Of a stretch of DNA of 64,000 bases, positions 8,941 through 17,723 are shown one piece after another. This DNA is from Rhizobium sp. WSM4643 (lineage in GTDB: Bacteria; Pseudomonadota; Alphaproteobacteria; Rhizobiales; Rhizobiaceae), in NCBI RefSeq assembly GCF_025152745.1, contig NZ_CP104040.1, positions 1,922,001 through 1,986,000 of the forward strand. The letters run 5' to 3'. The notes below the pieces were generated by a model. It did no database searches. It was given only the letters and a program-made list of their open reading frames with translations, and had not been told where the DNA came from. Made by a program: the position numbers and the translations under genes. Each line of letters begins with the position of its first letter. Position 1 is the first letter of the stretch.

Positions 8941-8941
8941 C

Positions 8942-10129
8942 TTATCGCTCCACGAGCGCAAAACGTTGGTTGAAGCCGTTCATGGCGGCCGATGTGCTCA
9001 AGGAGATGACGAGATAGACCCCGAGCGTTATGGCCATCACCTGCACCGCCGCCCCCGTTTGGTTGAGTACGGAGCCGGCAAAGACCTGAACGAGATCGGG
9101 ATAACCAATGAAAACGGCAAGCGACGAGTTTTTGATCAAGTTCAGATATTGACTGGTCAAAGGCGGGATGATGATCCGCAAAGCCTGCGGGATGACAATC
9201 AGTCGCAATGTTTTGCCCTGTGGGAGACCGAGCGCGTGGGCCGCTTCTGTCTGTCCTTTGGAAACGGCTTGAATGCCACCGCGAACGATTTCCGCGATAA
9301 ATGACGCCGTGTAGACAGAAAGGCCGATGAGCAGGGCCGCGAACTCAGGGTAGATCTGCTGGCCCCCACGGAAGTTGAAACCCCTCAGCTCCGGATAGGT
9401 GAAGGTCCAGGGGCTGCCCGCGGCTACACAAGCAAGCAGTGGCGGCCCGACGAGAGCGAGTATCGTGACAAGGAGGACCGGAAGCTGCTTGCCTGTTCGC
9501 TTCTGGAACGTCAGCGCGTAGGCTCCGAACGCAATCGCGACAGCCACCCCGGCGACGATTGCCACACCTACCCAGCCGGCGCCCGCCTGAAGCTCAACCG
9601 TGGGCATTATGATCCCACGATTGTTGAGGTAGATTCCCCCGGGAAGGGAGATCGATGCCTTTGGCGCAGGCAGCGGCTTCAAGACTGCGTTGTACCAGAA
9701 CAGAAGCTGAAGCAGCAGCGGGATATTTCGAATGACTTCGACATAGGAGGTCGCGACCTTGGCTGCTATCCAGTTTCTGGAAAGGCGTGAAATGCCGATC
9801 AGGAAACCAATGATTGTGGCAAGTACGATTCCCACTACGCTGACCAGGAGTGTGTTTGCCACGCCAACCCAAAAGGCCTGTCCATAGGTGGACAGGGTGT
9901 CGTAGGGGATCAGCGTCTGATTGATCTGGAAGCCTGCAGTCTGTTTCCAGAAGTCGAAGCTAAGAGGAATGCCGCGCCGTTTCATGTTCGAAACAGTTTG
10001 GGTTGTAATCGCCGCGAGGACCACCGCCAAGCTTACAGCCAAGGCAGCTTGATAGACGATTCCGCGAACCTTTTTGTCATAGATCGAGAAGGTGCTACGC
10101 ACATGCATAGACAGAGAAATGTCAACCAT
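8942..10129 (-). CDS. Polar amino-acid ABC transporter permease, AapQ-like
   Basis: 395-residue permease matching AapQ/BztB in length. It contains an N-terminal transmembrane helix, a permease signature YVEVIRNIPLLLQLLFWYN, a periplasmic insertion (about residues 120-250), and the coupling loop VRGGIQAVSKGQTEAAHALG. The start at 10129 has GGAGGA four bases upstream and gives MVDISLSM. The longer open frame upstream runs into the binding-protein gene and is rejected. With AapM it should form the heterodimeric channel. Confidence 0.92.
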   Translation of the reverse strand: MVDISLSMHVRSTFSIYDKKVRGIVYQAALAVSLAVVLAAITTQTVSNMKRRGIPLSFDFWKQTAGFQINQTLIPYDTLSTYGQAFWVGVANTLLVSVVGIVLATIIGFLIGISRLSRNWIAAKVATSYVEVIRNIPLLLQLLFWYNAVLKPLPAPKASISLPGGIYLNNRGIIMPTVELQAGAGWVGVAIVAGVAVAIAFGAYALTFQKRTGKQLPVLLVTILALVGPPLLACVAAGSPWTFTYPELRGFNFRGGQQIYPEFAALLIGLSVYTASFIAEIVRGGIQAVSKGQTEAAHALGLPQGKTLRLIVIPQALRIIIPPLTSQYLNLIKNSSLAVFIGYPDLVQVFAGSVLNQTGAAVQVMAITLGVYLVISLSTSAAMNGFNQRFALVER

Positions 10130-10179
10130 TGGTTCCTCCCAACTAGGAAGAGGCCGCCGATTCTCCTGGCGGCCTCGTA

Positions 10180-11193
10180 TCAACGGATGGGAGGTGCGTA
10201 TTGAAGGCCGCCGGCATTCCAGAGCGCATTCACACCACGTTCTATCTTCAAGGGAGATTCCTTGCCGATCGAACGCTCGAAAACGTCGGAATAATTGCCA
10301 ACCTGCTTGATGATGTCCTGAGACCAGGTCTCTCCGAGCCCGACGTCTTTGCCGAAGCTTCCTTCGACGCCCAGGAGGCGGCGAATATTCGGATCGGCGG
10401 AATTTTTCTTCTCGTCGACGTTTTTCGAGGTGATGCCGAACTCTTCTGCGGCAAGCATGACATTGAGAGTCCACTTGGCGATGTTCAGCCACTGGTCGTC
10501 ACCTTGGCGGACGGCGGGCCCCAGCGGCTCCTTCGAAATGATTTCCGGGAGCACGACGTTCTCGTCGGGCTTCGCCATACGGATACGCGCAGCGTTCAGG
10601 CTCGAAGTGTCTGCGGAGAAAACGTCACAACGTCCTTCCTCATAAGCCTTGATGACAGCCTCTTCATCAGCAAAACCGACGGCACTATAGGTCATGCCGT
10701 TGATGCGGAAATAGTCGGCCAGATTCAATTCGGCGGTAGTCCCCTGCGAGACGCAAATTGATGCGCCGTCCAGACCCTTAGCGGACTGAATATTCTCCGA
10801 CTTGCGAACCATGAAGCCCTGGCCATCATAAAAATAAGTGCCAGCGAAGATGATGCCGAGGGAAGTGTCTCGCGAGGACGTCCACGTCGCATTATGGGCC
10901 AGGATGTCGATCTCACCGGATTGGAGCGCGGTAAACCGATCCTTGGCGTTGAGCGGGATAAACTTGACCTTCGTTGCATCGCCGAGAACGCCAGCGGCCA
11001 CGGCGCGGCAGTAGTCGACGACGAAGCCTGTCCACTTCCCATCGTTGTCAGGAACGCTGAAACCCGCCGTTGCCGGATTCGTTCCGCATGTGAGGAAGCC
11101 CTTTGCTTTGACATCGTCCAAGGTTCCCGCCCAAACGGGATATGCAGAAGCGGCAATTGCCGCGCCGAGAATACCGGCGATTAAATTTCGCAT
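10180..11193 (-). CDS. Amino-acid ABC transporter binding protein, AapJ-like
   Basis: 337-residue periplasmic solute-binding protein of family 3. It has a Sec signal peptide (MRNLIAGILGAAIAASAYPVWA, cleaved after AWA-like VWA). The mature start GTLDDVKAKGFLTCG is typical of AapJ/BztA. Other family segments are TWTSSRDTSLG and CDVFSADTSSL. A paired-cysteine pattern (TCG, YCRAV, ICVSQG, RCDVF) is also as in AapJ. The ATG at 11193 is chosen from the signal peptide. It is the first structural gene of the block and lies downstream of a palindromic LysR-type site at 11277-11293. No ATPase gene follows in the block. Confidence 0.92.
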   Translation of the reverse strand: MRNLIAGILGAAIAASAYPVWAGTLDDVKAKGFLTCGTNPATAGFSVPDNDGKWTGFVVDYCRAVAAGVLGDATKVKFIPLNAKDRFTALQSGEIDILAHNATWTSSRDTSLGIIFAGTYFYDGQGFMVRKSENIQSAKGLDGASICVSQGTTAELNLADYFRINGMTYSAVGFADEEAVIKAYEEGRCDVFSADTSSLNAARIRMAKPDENVVLPEIISKEPLGPAVRQGDDQWLNIAKWTLNVMLAAEEFGITSKNVDEKKNSADPNIRRLLGVEGSFGKDVGLGETWSQDIIKQVGNYSDVFERSIGKESPLKIERGVNALWNAGGLQYAPPIR

Positions 11194-11276
11194 TGGAGGA
11201 TCCCCTTTTTTGAATTCTGCCAAAGAGGGTGACTGGCTGAAGGCCAATCTGTCAAATTGATTGTCGACATCCCATT

Positions 11277-11293
11277 TATGAATGAAATTCATA
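11277..11293. promoter_or_regulatory. Candidate LysR operator (perfect inverted repeat)
   Basis: TATGAAT and ATTCATA form perfect 7-bp arms around a 3-base centre. The inner part fits the LysR T-N11-A box. It lies about 85-100 bases upstream of the AapJ-like start and between that gene and the LysR gene, the expected place for the regulator's activation site. Confidence 0.55.
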
Positions 11294-11356
11294 CAATATC
11301 AGAGCACTGAACCCGGATGAATGCGTCAAAACTGATCGCCTAGTTGGCATTCCTCG

Positions 11357-12310
11357 TCACGCGACTACGTTGGTTGCCAATATGGCTTCATTTTTGCTGA
11401 TTTGAGCCGCGTGATACAGTTCAGTTATAAGGCGACGCAACCAAAGGATTCCCTGATCGGCAGCCATCTGCCGGTGAACCACGAGACTTGCGCTGACGGA
11501 AGGAATGGGTATGGGCGGCGAGAGAAGTGTAATCTGGTTTGCTTCGTCAAGAATCTGAAAAATGCCGTCGCCACAATGCGTGATCAGGTCCGTCCCCCTG
11601 AGCGCCAACGGCATCACTAAGTAGTTTGAAATGGTTGCGACGACCTTTCGCCTAAGCCCACGCTCTTTAAGTGCACCATCTGCCAAACCCTCAGATAGAC
11701 CATCGGCGGAAATTTGAAGGTGAGATGCCGAAAGATACTGCTCCAAACCTAATGGAGACCTGGCGATCTGGCTACCACTCCAAACAGCGCACAGGATTCT
11801 GTCCTGTCCGAGCTCGGTTTTAGTCAGGTTGGGGTCGTCCTTCAGACTCGCGCCCGTCAAAGTGCAGTCGACTTGGCGGAAGTAGTCTGCGCTTTCAGCT
11901 TCAGCCCGGTTGGCGGGTATGACATTCAGCGTCGCATATGGCGCCTGTCTGGAGAATTCTCGAATAAGACCCGGGACGAAGATCATCGCATGATAGTCAG
12001 TGAGCCCCACGCGAAACTTTCGTTCTGTCGTTGCAGGGTCGAAGACATTGTACCGCCCAATCACACCGCGAATTTTTCCGAGAGAGTCAGATAGGTCCCC
12101 GATAAGCTCCAATGCGCGAGGCGTGGGCCTCATCAATCCGCCGTCGCGTGTGAACAGCTCGTCCTTAAATATGATGCGCAACTTCGAGAGCGAGTGACTG
12201 ACCGCGGATTGGGTCCGGCCCAATTGATCGGCAGCGCGCGTAACGCTCCTTTCCCGCATCAGCACATCCAAGACGCGCAGGAGATTAAGGTCAACGTTGT
12301 CGGGAGACAT
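11357..12310 (-). CDS. LysR-family transcriptional regulator
   Basis: 317-residue DNA-binding regulator. The N-terminal winged helix reads LNLLRVLDVLMRERSVTRAA, then QSAVSHSLSKLR (recognition helix), then FTRDGGLMRPTPRA. A periplasmic-binding-like effector domain covers about residues 90-300. The start at 12310 is preferred because GGAG lies six bases upstream; an ATG at 12322 is possible but has a weaker signal. The gene reads towards the amino-acid transport block and probably controls it, perhaps sensing the transported amino acid or its breakdown product. NodD-like similarity at the N-terminus is general to the family. Confidence 0.93.
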   Translation of the reverse strand: MSPDNVDLNLLRVLDVLMRERSVTRAADQLGRTQSAVSHSLSKLRIIFKDELFTRDGGLMRPTPRALELIGDLSDSLGKIRGVIGRYNVFDPATTERKFRVGLTDYHAMIFVPGLIREFSRQAPYATLNVIPANRAEAESADYFRQVDCTLTGASLKDDPNLTKTELGQDRILCAVWSGSQIARSPLGLEQYLSASHLQISADGLSEGLADGALKERGLRRKVVATISNYLVMPLALRGTDLITHCGDGIFQILDEANQITLLSPPIPIPSVSASLVVHRQMAADQGILWLRRLITELYHAAQISKNEAILATNVVA

Positions 12311-12562
12311 TGCGAGCTCCATGAAACCGGTTCATGAGGAGCATCGAAGCATTTCGCCAGGCGCATGACAACCGTAAGGTGACAAGGGGTCAAATTCTGT
12401 TCGAGATTCAATGGCGCGGACCGCCGGTCCGCTCTGCCACGAAGAACACCTCTTCCTCGGAGCACTCAATCTTGAGACCCTCCATTCATTTATCAGTACG
12501 GCTTGCCGTGCGGTTTCCAGCATGCCAGGATTTGATATATCAGTGGGGGAGCGGTTGTTTGC

Positions 12563-13177
12563 ATGCAGACGTCACAGAGCCATCTTGCCTATCTGGCGCT
12601 GGAGCATCTGATCGTGACGCTGGCGTTGAAGCCCGGCGCGCTGGTCACTGAGAAGCAGCTGATCGATATGGCGGGCCATGGGCGTACGCCGGTGCGCGAG
12701 GCGATCCAAAAGCTCGCTTGGCAGGGGCTGATCCTGGTCAAGCCGCGCGTCGGGCTGCAGGTGGCCGAGATCGCGCCTGAGGATCATCGCAATGTCATGC
12801 AGGTGCGCCGCGAGTTGGAGCCGATCGCGGCAAGACTCGTCGCCGAACATGCGAGCAACGAGCAGCGCGCGCGCCTCCTCGACTGCGCCCGCGCGATGGA
12901 GGAATGCGCTGTCAGCGCCGATCTCGCCGGCTTCTTTGCCGCCGACAAGGCCTTCGACGAAGTCCTCGAAGATGCCTGCCCGAACGGCTTCATCACGGCA
13001 GCGCTCGGCCCGGTGCAGACGCATTCGCGTCGCCTCTGGTACTCCAAGGCAAGCCCGGAGCGCATGGATCGTGCCATCGCGCTGCATGTCGCCGTCATTC
13101 GCGCCATCCATCAGGGCAGGCCGGATGAGGCGCGCGCTACCACGGCGCTGCTGATCGATTATCTCAGCCACGCGTAG
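12563..13177 (+). CDS. GntR-family regulator with FCD domain
   Basis: 204-residue regulator. A GntR winged helix is at the N-terminus (ALKPGALVTEKQL, then RTPVREAIQKLAWQGLI). An all-helical FCD ligand domain of the VanR/FadR type contains ELEPIAARLVAEHA and, near the end, ALHVAVIRAIHQGR, including the histidine that usually helps bind a metal or carboxylate ligand. GGGGGAG lies 12 bases ahead of the ATG. Its neighbours point both ways (LysR diverges, ferredoxin reductase converges), so its target is not evident. Codon use is typical of the chromosome, unlike the A/T-richer block before it. Confidence 0.9.
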   Translation: MQTSQSHLAYLALEHLIVTLALKPGALVTEKQLIDMAGHGRTPVREAIQKLAWQGLILVKPRVGLQVAEIAPEDHRNVMQVRRELEPIAARLVAEHASNEQRARLLDCARAMEECAVSADLAGFFAADKAFDEVLEDACPNGFITAALGPVQTHSRRLWYSKASPERMDRAIALHVAVIRAIHQGRPDEARATTALLIDYLSHA

Positions 13178-13178
13178 A

Positions 13179-13202
13179 AACGGCTCCGTTTCCGGAGCCG
13201 TT
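13179..13202. terminator. Bidirectional hairpin terminator
   Basis: AACGGCTCCG and CGGAGCCGTT pair perfectly around TTTC, two bases after the GntR stop and ahead of the convergent ferredoxin-reductase stop. On the minus strand the stem is followed by TTTC. It probably serves both genes. Confidence 0.7.
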
Positions 13203-13227
13203 GACAGATCAGATTGTTAGAAATGCT

Positions 13228-14040
13228 TTAGCCGACGAAAGCGCGCTCGATGACGAATTCGGCGGGCTTGCTGTTGGCGCCTTCATTGAGGCCGGCCTTC
13301 TCGAGCAGCTCCTTGGTGTCCTTCAGCATGGCCGAGGAGCCGCAGATCATGCCGCGGTCGATCGCCGGGTCGAGCGGCGGCACGCCGAGATCGGTGAACA
13401 GCTTGCCGGAAGAGATCAGATCGGTGATGCGGCCGCGATATTCGAAATCCTCGCGCGTGACGGTCGCATAGTGGCGCAGCTTGTCGCCGACGACTTCCTT
13501 CAGCAACTCGTCGTTCTGGATCTCGTGCACAAGGTCAAAGCCGTATTTCAGCTCGGCGACATCACGCGTCGTATGGGTTAAGATCACTTCCTCGAACTTC
13601 TCATAGGTCTCGGGATCGCGGATCAGACTGGCGAAAGGCGCAATGCCCGTTCCCGTCGAGAACATGTAGAGACGACGGCCAGGCGTTAGCGCATCGAGCA
13701 CCAGCGTGCCCGTCGGCTTCTTGCGCATCAGCACCTGGTCGCCCGGCTTGATCGCCTGCAGATGGGAGGTGAGCGGACCGTCCGGCACCTTGATCGAGAA
13801 GAATTCAAGCTCTTCGGCCCAGGCGGGGCTGGCGATCGAATAGGCGCGGAACACCGGCTTGCCTTCGACCATCAGGCCGATCATCGCGAATTCGCCGGAA
13901 CGGAAACGGAAGCCCTGCGGCCGGGTCATCGTGAAGCGGAAGAGCCGGTCGGTATAGTGCGTGACATCGAGCACCGTCTCGGCATAGACGCCGGCGGGGA
14001 TGGACGAGGCGAAGTCTTCGGTCTTTGCAGGCGCGTTCAT
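13228..14040 (-). CDS. fpr: Ferredoxin/flavodoxin-NADP(+) reductase
   Basis: 270-residue FAD enzyme transferring electrons between NADPH and ferredoxin or flavodoxin, with roles in redox balance and oxidative stress. Visible motifs are the FAD-binding FRAYSIASP (about residues 50-60), NADP-binding STGTGIAPFASLIRD, and CGSSAML near the end. The C-terminus ERAFVG lacks the terminal tyrosine of plant enzymes, as in bacterial subclass I FPRs such as that of Rhodobacter. The start at 14040 gives the standard length; an upstream in-frame ATG at 14130 would add 30 atypical residues. Confidence 0.92.
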   Translation of the reverse strand: MNAPAKTEDFASSIPAGVYAETVLDVTHYTDRLFRFTMTRPQGFRFRSGEFAMIGLMVEGKPVFRAYSIASPAWAEELEFFSIKVPDGPLTSHLQAIKPGDQVLMRKKPTGTLVLDALTPGRRLYMFSTGTGIAPFASLIRDPETYEKFEEVILTHTTRDVAELKYGFDLVHEIQNDELLKEVVGDKLRHYATVTREDFEYRGRITDLISSGKLFTDLGVPPLDPAIDRGMICGSSAMLKDTKELLEKAGLNEGANSKPAEFVIERAFVG

Positions 14041-14395
14041 TTCGGTAGCGGATCCCGTTTCGTCGGATGAACTTTCGAATGCGAGCGAGATATTACAAAT
14101 CCGGCCGGAATTAAAGGCATTCCATTCCACGCGACGCTTCTAAAGGGAAATATGCATGTCATGGTCAGGATTCAATGGCCGACCGGAGGCGGGCGGAGAA
14201 TGTCGTATTTCCCGCTGGCGAAGCCCGGCAAAGGATGCATATTAGAGCAGCACGCCGGAAACGGATGCCGGTTTTCGGCAAAAATGGTGCGACAACAAAG
14301 ACCTACGACGTCGAACCCGATTCAGCAACAGGGTCCGGCGATGGTGGTGAAAAAAGATGCTTGCCGGGGCGAGCGCGATAGGGCGGTCGGGGAAT
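14041..14395. other. Divergent intergenic region between fpr and pcs
   Basis: About 355 bases with promoters expected for both divergent genes. Short open frames here lack good ribosome-binding sites and read as non-coding. No clear repeat or strong consensus promoter was recognised. Confidence 0.5.
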
Positions 14396-15124
14396 ATGAA
14401 GATTTTCAACTACAAGCGTGTTCCTTATGCGGAGATGCGCGCCTTTTCCGTCCATATTCTGACGGCCTCCGGCTCCTTCCTTGCCTTTCTCGGCGTCGTT
14501 GCCGCCGCCGAGCACCGCTTCATCGACATGTTCTGGTGGTTGGGTCTCGCCCTTCTCGTCGACGGCATAGACGGGCCGATCGCCCGCAAGGTGCGTGTCA
14601 AGGAAGTGCTGCCGAACTGGTCGGGCGATACGCTCGACAATATCATCGATTACGTCACCTATGTGCTTCTGCCGGCCTTCGCGCTCTATCAGAGCGGCAT
14701 GATCGGCGAGCCCTGGTCCTTCGCCGCCGCCGGCATGATCGTCGTCTCCAGCGCCATCTACTATGCCGATATGGGCATGAAGACGGATGAGTATTTCTTC
14801 TCCGGCTTCCCCGTCGTCTGGAACATGATCGTCTTCACGCTGTTCGTCATCGATGCCAGCGCCACCACGGCGCTCACCGTTGTCATCGTCTCGGTGGTGC
14901 TGACCTTCCTGCCGATCAATTTCCTTCACCCGGTCCGGGTCAAAAGGCTGCGCCCGCTCAATCTTGGCGTCTTTTTCCTGTGGTCTGCGCTCGGCATTTT
15001 TTCGCTGCTGATGCATTTCGACACGCCCGAATGGGCGCTCATTCTCTTTATCGTGACCGGAGCCTATCTTTACGTCATCGGCGCGGTGCTGCAATTCTTC
15101 CCCGCCCTTGGACGCGAAGCATAG
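14396..15124 (+). CDS. pcs: Phosphatidylcholine synthase (CDP-diacylglycerol:choline)
   Basis: 242-residue inner-membrane enzyme condensing choline with CDP-diacylglycerol to phosphatidylcholine and CMP. This route is typical of rhizobia and other host-associated bacteria. The CDP-alcohol phosphotransferase signature is visible as DGPIAR, twelve residues, then GDTLDNIID. The widened 12-residue spacing is the Pcs-specific variant. Seven to eight hydrophobic helices follow. The start MKIFNYKRVPYAEMRAF at 14396 is the conserved one; 13 further upstream codons are rejected. The qor-like gene follows after 10 bases. Confidence 0.95.
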   Translation: MKIFNYKRVPYAEMRAFSVHILTASGSFLAFLGVVAAAEHRFIDMFWWLGLALLVDGIDGPIARKVRVKEVLPNWSGDTLDNIIDYVTYVLLPAFALYQSGMIGEPWSFAAAGMIVVSSAIYYADMGMKTDEYFFSGFPVVWNMIVFTLFVIDASATTALTVVIVSVVLTFLPINFLHPVRVKRLRPLNLGVFFLWSALGIFSLLMHFDTPEWALILFIVTGAYLYVIGAVLQFFPALGREA

Positions 15125-15134
15125 GACAGGCAAG

Positions 15135-16115
15135 ATGACCAAAACGCAGGCTGTTTCATTTTCGAAGACGGGCGGGCCGGAGGTTTTCGACTATGTCGAG
15201 ATCGACCTTCCGCCGCCGTCGGCGGGCGAAGTGCAGATCAGACAGGCGGCGGTCGGGCTTAATTTCATCGACGTCTATTTCCGCAACGGCACCTACAATA
15301 CCCCGCATCTGCCCTTCGTCACCGGCAAGGAGGGCGCCGGCACCGTGACATCGGTCGGCCCCGGCGTCGAGGATTTCAAGGTTGGCGACCGTGTCGCCTA
15401 TGCCAGCGCCGACGGTGCCTACAGCGCTGAACGCAATATCGAGGCGCGTCATCTGGTGCATGTGCCTGACGGCATAGAAATCGAAACGGCGGCGGCGATG
15501 ATGCTGAAGGGCATGACCGCCGAATATCTTCTGAACCGCACTTTCAAGGTCGGCCCTGAGACGGTCCTGCTGTTCCATGCGGCTGCCGGCGGGGTCGGCT
15601 TGATCGCCGGCCAGTGGGCAAAGGCGCTCGGCGCCACCGTCATCGGCACGGCAGGCTCTGAAGACAAGATCGAGCTGGCGCTCGCCCATGGCTACGACCA
15701 TGTGATCAACTACAAGAGCGACAGCTTCGTCGACCGTGTTCGTGAGATCACCGGCGGCAAGGGCGTCGATGTCGTCTACGATTCGATCGGCCGGGATACT
15801 TTTCCACAGTCGCTCGATTGTCTGAAGCCGCGCGGCCTTTTTGCCTCCTTCGGCCAATCCTCCGGCCCGATCGAGAATTTCACCCTGGCGATGTTGGCGC
15901 AGAGGGGTTCGCTCTTTGCGACGCGGCCGACACTCTTTACCTACATCGCCGCGCGCAGGGAGCTGATCGACAGTGCGAAAGCGCTATTTGATATTGTGCA
16001 AAGCAACAAAGTGCGTATCAATATCAATCAAACCTATCCGCTGCGTGACGTTGGGCAGGCTCACGCGGATCTGGAAACAAGAAAAACAACAGGAACGACG
16101 CTGCTGATTCCATGA
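15135..16115 (+). CDS. qor: Quinone oxidoreductase (zeta-crystallin-like, MDR family)
   Basis: 326-residue NADPH-dependent medium-chain reductase. The N-terminal GroES-like domain contains NFIDVYFRNGTY and PFVTGKEGAGTV. The Rossmann domain contains HAAAGGVGLIAGQWAKALGA (about residues 140-160) and VDVVYDSIG. Zinc-binding cysteines of classical alcohol dehydrogenases are absent, as expected for Qor. It reduces quinones or other enones in one-electron or hydride steps; the natural substrate is uncertain. It probably shares transcripts with pcs, and possibly with the ABC operon 39 bases downstream. Confidence 0.9.
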   Translation: MTKTQAVSFSKTGGPEVFDYVEIDLPPPSAGEVQIRQAAVGLNFIDVYFRNGTYNTPHLPFVTGKEGAGTVTSVGPGVEDFKVGDRVAYASADGAYSAERNIEARHLVHVPDGIEIETAAAMMLKGMTAEYLLNRTFKVGPETVLLFHAAAGGVGLIAGQWAKALGATVIGTAGSEDKIELALAHGYDHVINYKSDSFVDRVREITGGKGVDVVYDSIGRDTFPQSLDCLKPRGLFASFGQSSGPIENFTLAMLAQRGSLFATRPTLFTYIAARRELIDSAKALFDIVQSNKVRININQTYPLRDVGQAHADLETRKTTGTTLLIP

Positions 16116-16154
16116 GATCCGAACGGACCGGTTGGCAGAAGAAATGAGGGGAAC

Positions 16155-17723
16155 GTGTCGCCATTGAATGTGCCGGATTCCGGTGCGTTATTATCGGTTC
16201 AGAAGCTGACGAAGTTCTTCGGTGGCTTTGCCGCCTGCAATGAAATCGATCTCGATATCGCGCCGGGCGAAATTCATGCGCTTCTCGGCGAAAATGGTGC
16301 GGGCAAATCCACCCTGGTGAAGATGCTGTTCGGCGTTCTCGAGCCGACGGACGGGCATATCCTCTGGCAGGGCCAATCGGTGGCGATCACGTCGCCTGGG
16401 GAAGCCCGCAAGCTCGGCATCGGCATGGTCTTCCAGCATTTCTCGCTGTTTGAGGCGCTGACGGTTGCCGAAAACATCGCCCTATCGCTCGATGACGCCA
16501 TCCCGATCGACAAAATCGCCGAGGAGGCGAGGGCGCTGTCGGTCGCCTACGGCCTGCCTCTCGATCCGCATGCCCATGTCGCCGATCTCTCGGTCGGCGA
16601 GCGCCAGCGTATCGAGATCGTCCGTGCACTGCTGCAGAACCCGAAGCTCATCATCCTCGACGAGCCGACCTCGGTGCTGACGCCGCAGGAGGCCGACAAG
16701 CTGTTCGAGACGCTGTTCAAGCTGCGCGCCGAGGGGCGTTCGGTTCTTTATATCAGCCACCGCTTGGAAGAAGTGCAGCGTATCTGCGATCGCGCCACCG
16801 TGCTGCGCCATGGCCGCGTGACCGGCGCCTGCGATCCCAAACATGAAACGCCGGCCTCGCTCGCTCGCATGATGGTCGGCAGCGAGGTGGCGACCGTCAC
16901 GCATCCGGAGCGCAGCGACAAAGGCGAGGTGCAGCTTGCCGTCGCCAACCTTTCCGTCGCGCCGCGCACCCCCTTCGCCATGCCGCTGCGCGATGTGTCG
17001 ATGGCGGTCCGCTCCGGCGAAATCCTCGCCATAGCAGGTGTCGCCGGCAACGGGCAGAGCGAGCTTTTCGACGCATTGTCCGGCGAATATCCGGTCGCCT
17101 CGGCCGAGGCGATCGTCATCCGCAAGAAGCACGTGGGCAATCAGGGCATTACCGCCCGCCGTCTTCTCGGCGCCGGCTTCGTGCCGGAGGAGCGCCATGG
17201 CCATGCCGCCGTCTCTACCATGAAACTGTCGGACAATCTCGTCCTTGCCCGCAACCAGTCGGACCGCAAGGCATTTCTGGGCCTGCTCGGCATCATCCGC
17301 CACGCTGCGGTGAAATCCGCCGCAAGGCGCATTTCCGAGGCCATGGATGTCCGCAAGAGCGGCGATGACCCGGCCGCCGGCTCCTTGTCCGGCGGCAACC
17401 TGCAGAAGTTCATCGTCGGCCGCGAGCTCGATCGCCAGCCGGCGGTGCTCGTCGTCAACCAGCCGACCTGGGGCGTCGATGCCGGGGCGGCAAGCCGCAT
17501 CCGCCAGGCGCTTGTCGATCTCGCAAGAGCCGGTTCGGCCGTCGTCGTCATCAGCCAGGATCTCGACGAGATCTTCGAGGTGGCGACCGATATTGCCGTC
17601 ATCTGCGAAGGCCGTCTTTCCCGCCCGTTCCCGGCGGGCGAACTGACACGGGAAAGGATCGGCCTACTGATGGGCGGCCTGCACGAGAGCAGCTCTGCTC
17701 CGGAGGCGCCCCATGCGCATTGA
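16155..17723 (+). CDS. BMP-family (nucleoside-type) ABC transporter ATPase, tandem NBD
   Basis: 522-residue ATPase with two fused nucleotide-binding domains. The first has Walker A GENGAGKST, a modified signature LSVGERQRIEIVRA and Walker B LIILDEPTSVL. The second has a degenerate P-loop GVAGNGQSE, signature LSGGNLQKFIVGRE, and NQPTWGVD in place of the DEP Walker B. Asymmetry of this kind is normal in the YufO/NupA/RbsA group. Translation starts at GTG 16155 after GAGGGG. It forms an operon with two permeases and a BMP-family binding protein, which points to purine nucleoside or nucleobase uptake. Confidence 0.92.
   Translation: MSPLNVPDSGALLSVQKLTKFFGGFAACNEIDLDIAPGEIHALLGENGAGKSTLVKMLFGVLEPTDGHILWQGQSVAITSPGEARKLGIGMVFQHFSLFEALTVAENIALSLDDAIPIDKIAEEARALSVAYGLPLDPHAHVADLSVGERQRIEIVRALLQNPKLIILDEPTSVLTPQEADKLFETLFKLRAEGRSVLYISHRLEEVQRICDRATVLRHGRVTGACDPKHETPASLARMMVGSEVATVTHPERSDKGEVQLAVANLSVAPRTPFAMPLRDVSMAVRSGEILAIAGVAGNGQSELFDALSGEYPVASAEAIVIRKKHVGNQGITARRLLGAGFVPEERHGHAAVSTMKLSDNLVLARNQSDRKAFLGLLGIIRHAAVKSAARRISEAMDVRKSGDDPAAGSLSGGNLQKFIVGRELDRQPAVLVVNQPTWGVDAGAASRIRQALVDLARAGSAVVVISQDLDEIFEVATDIAVICEGRLSRPFPAGELTRERIGLLMGGLHESSSAPEAPHAH

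Noticed and set aside
17300..17480. Inactivating mutation in the second ATPase domain of the BMP transporter
   Set aside because: The NQP in place of DEP and the degenerate P-loop are normal for this tandem ATPase group, where one site is non-canonical.
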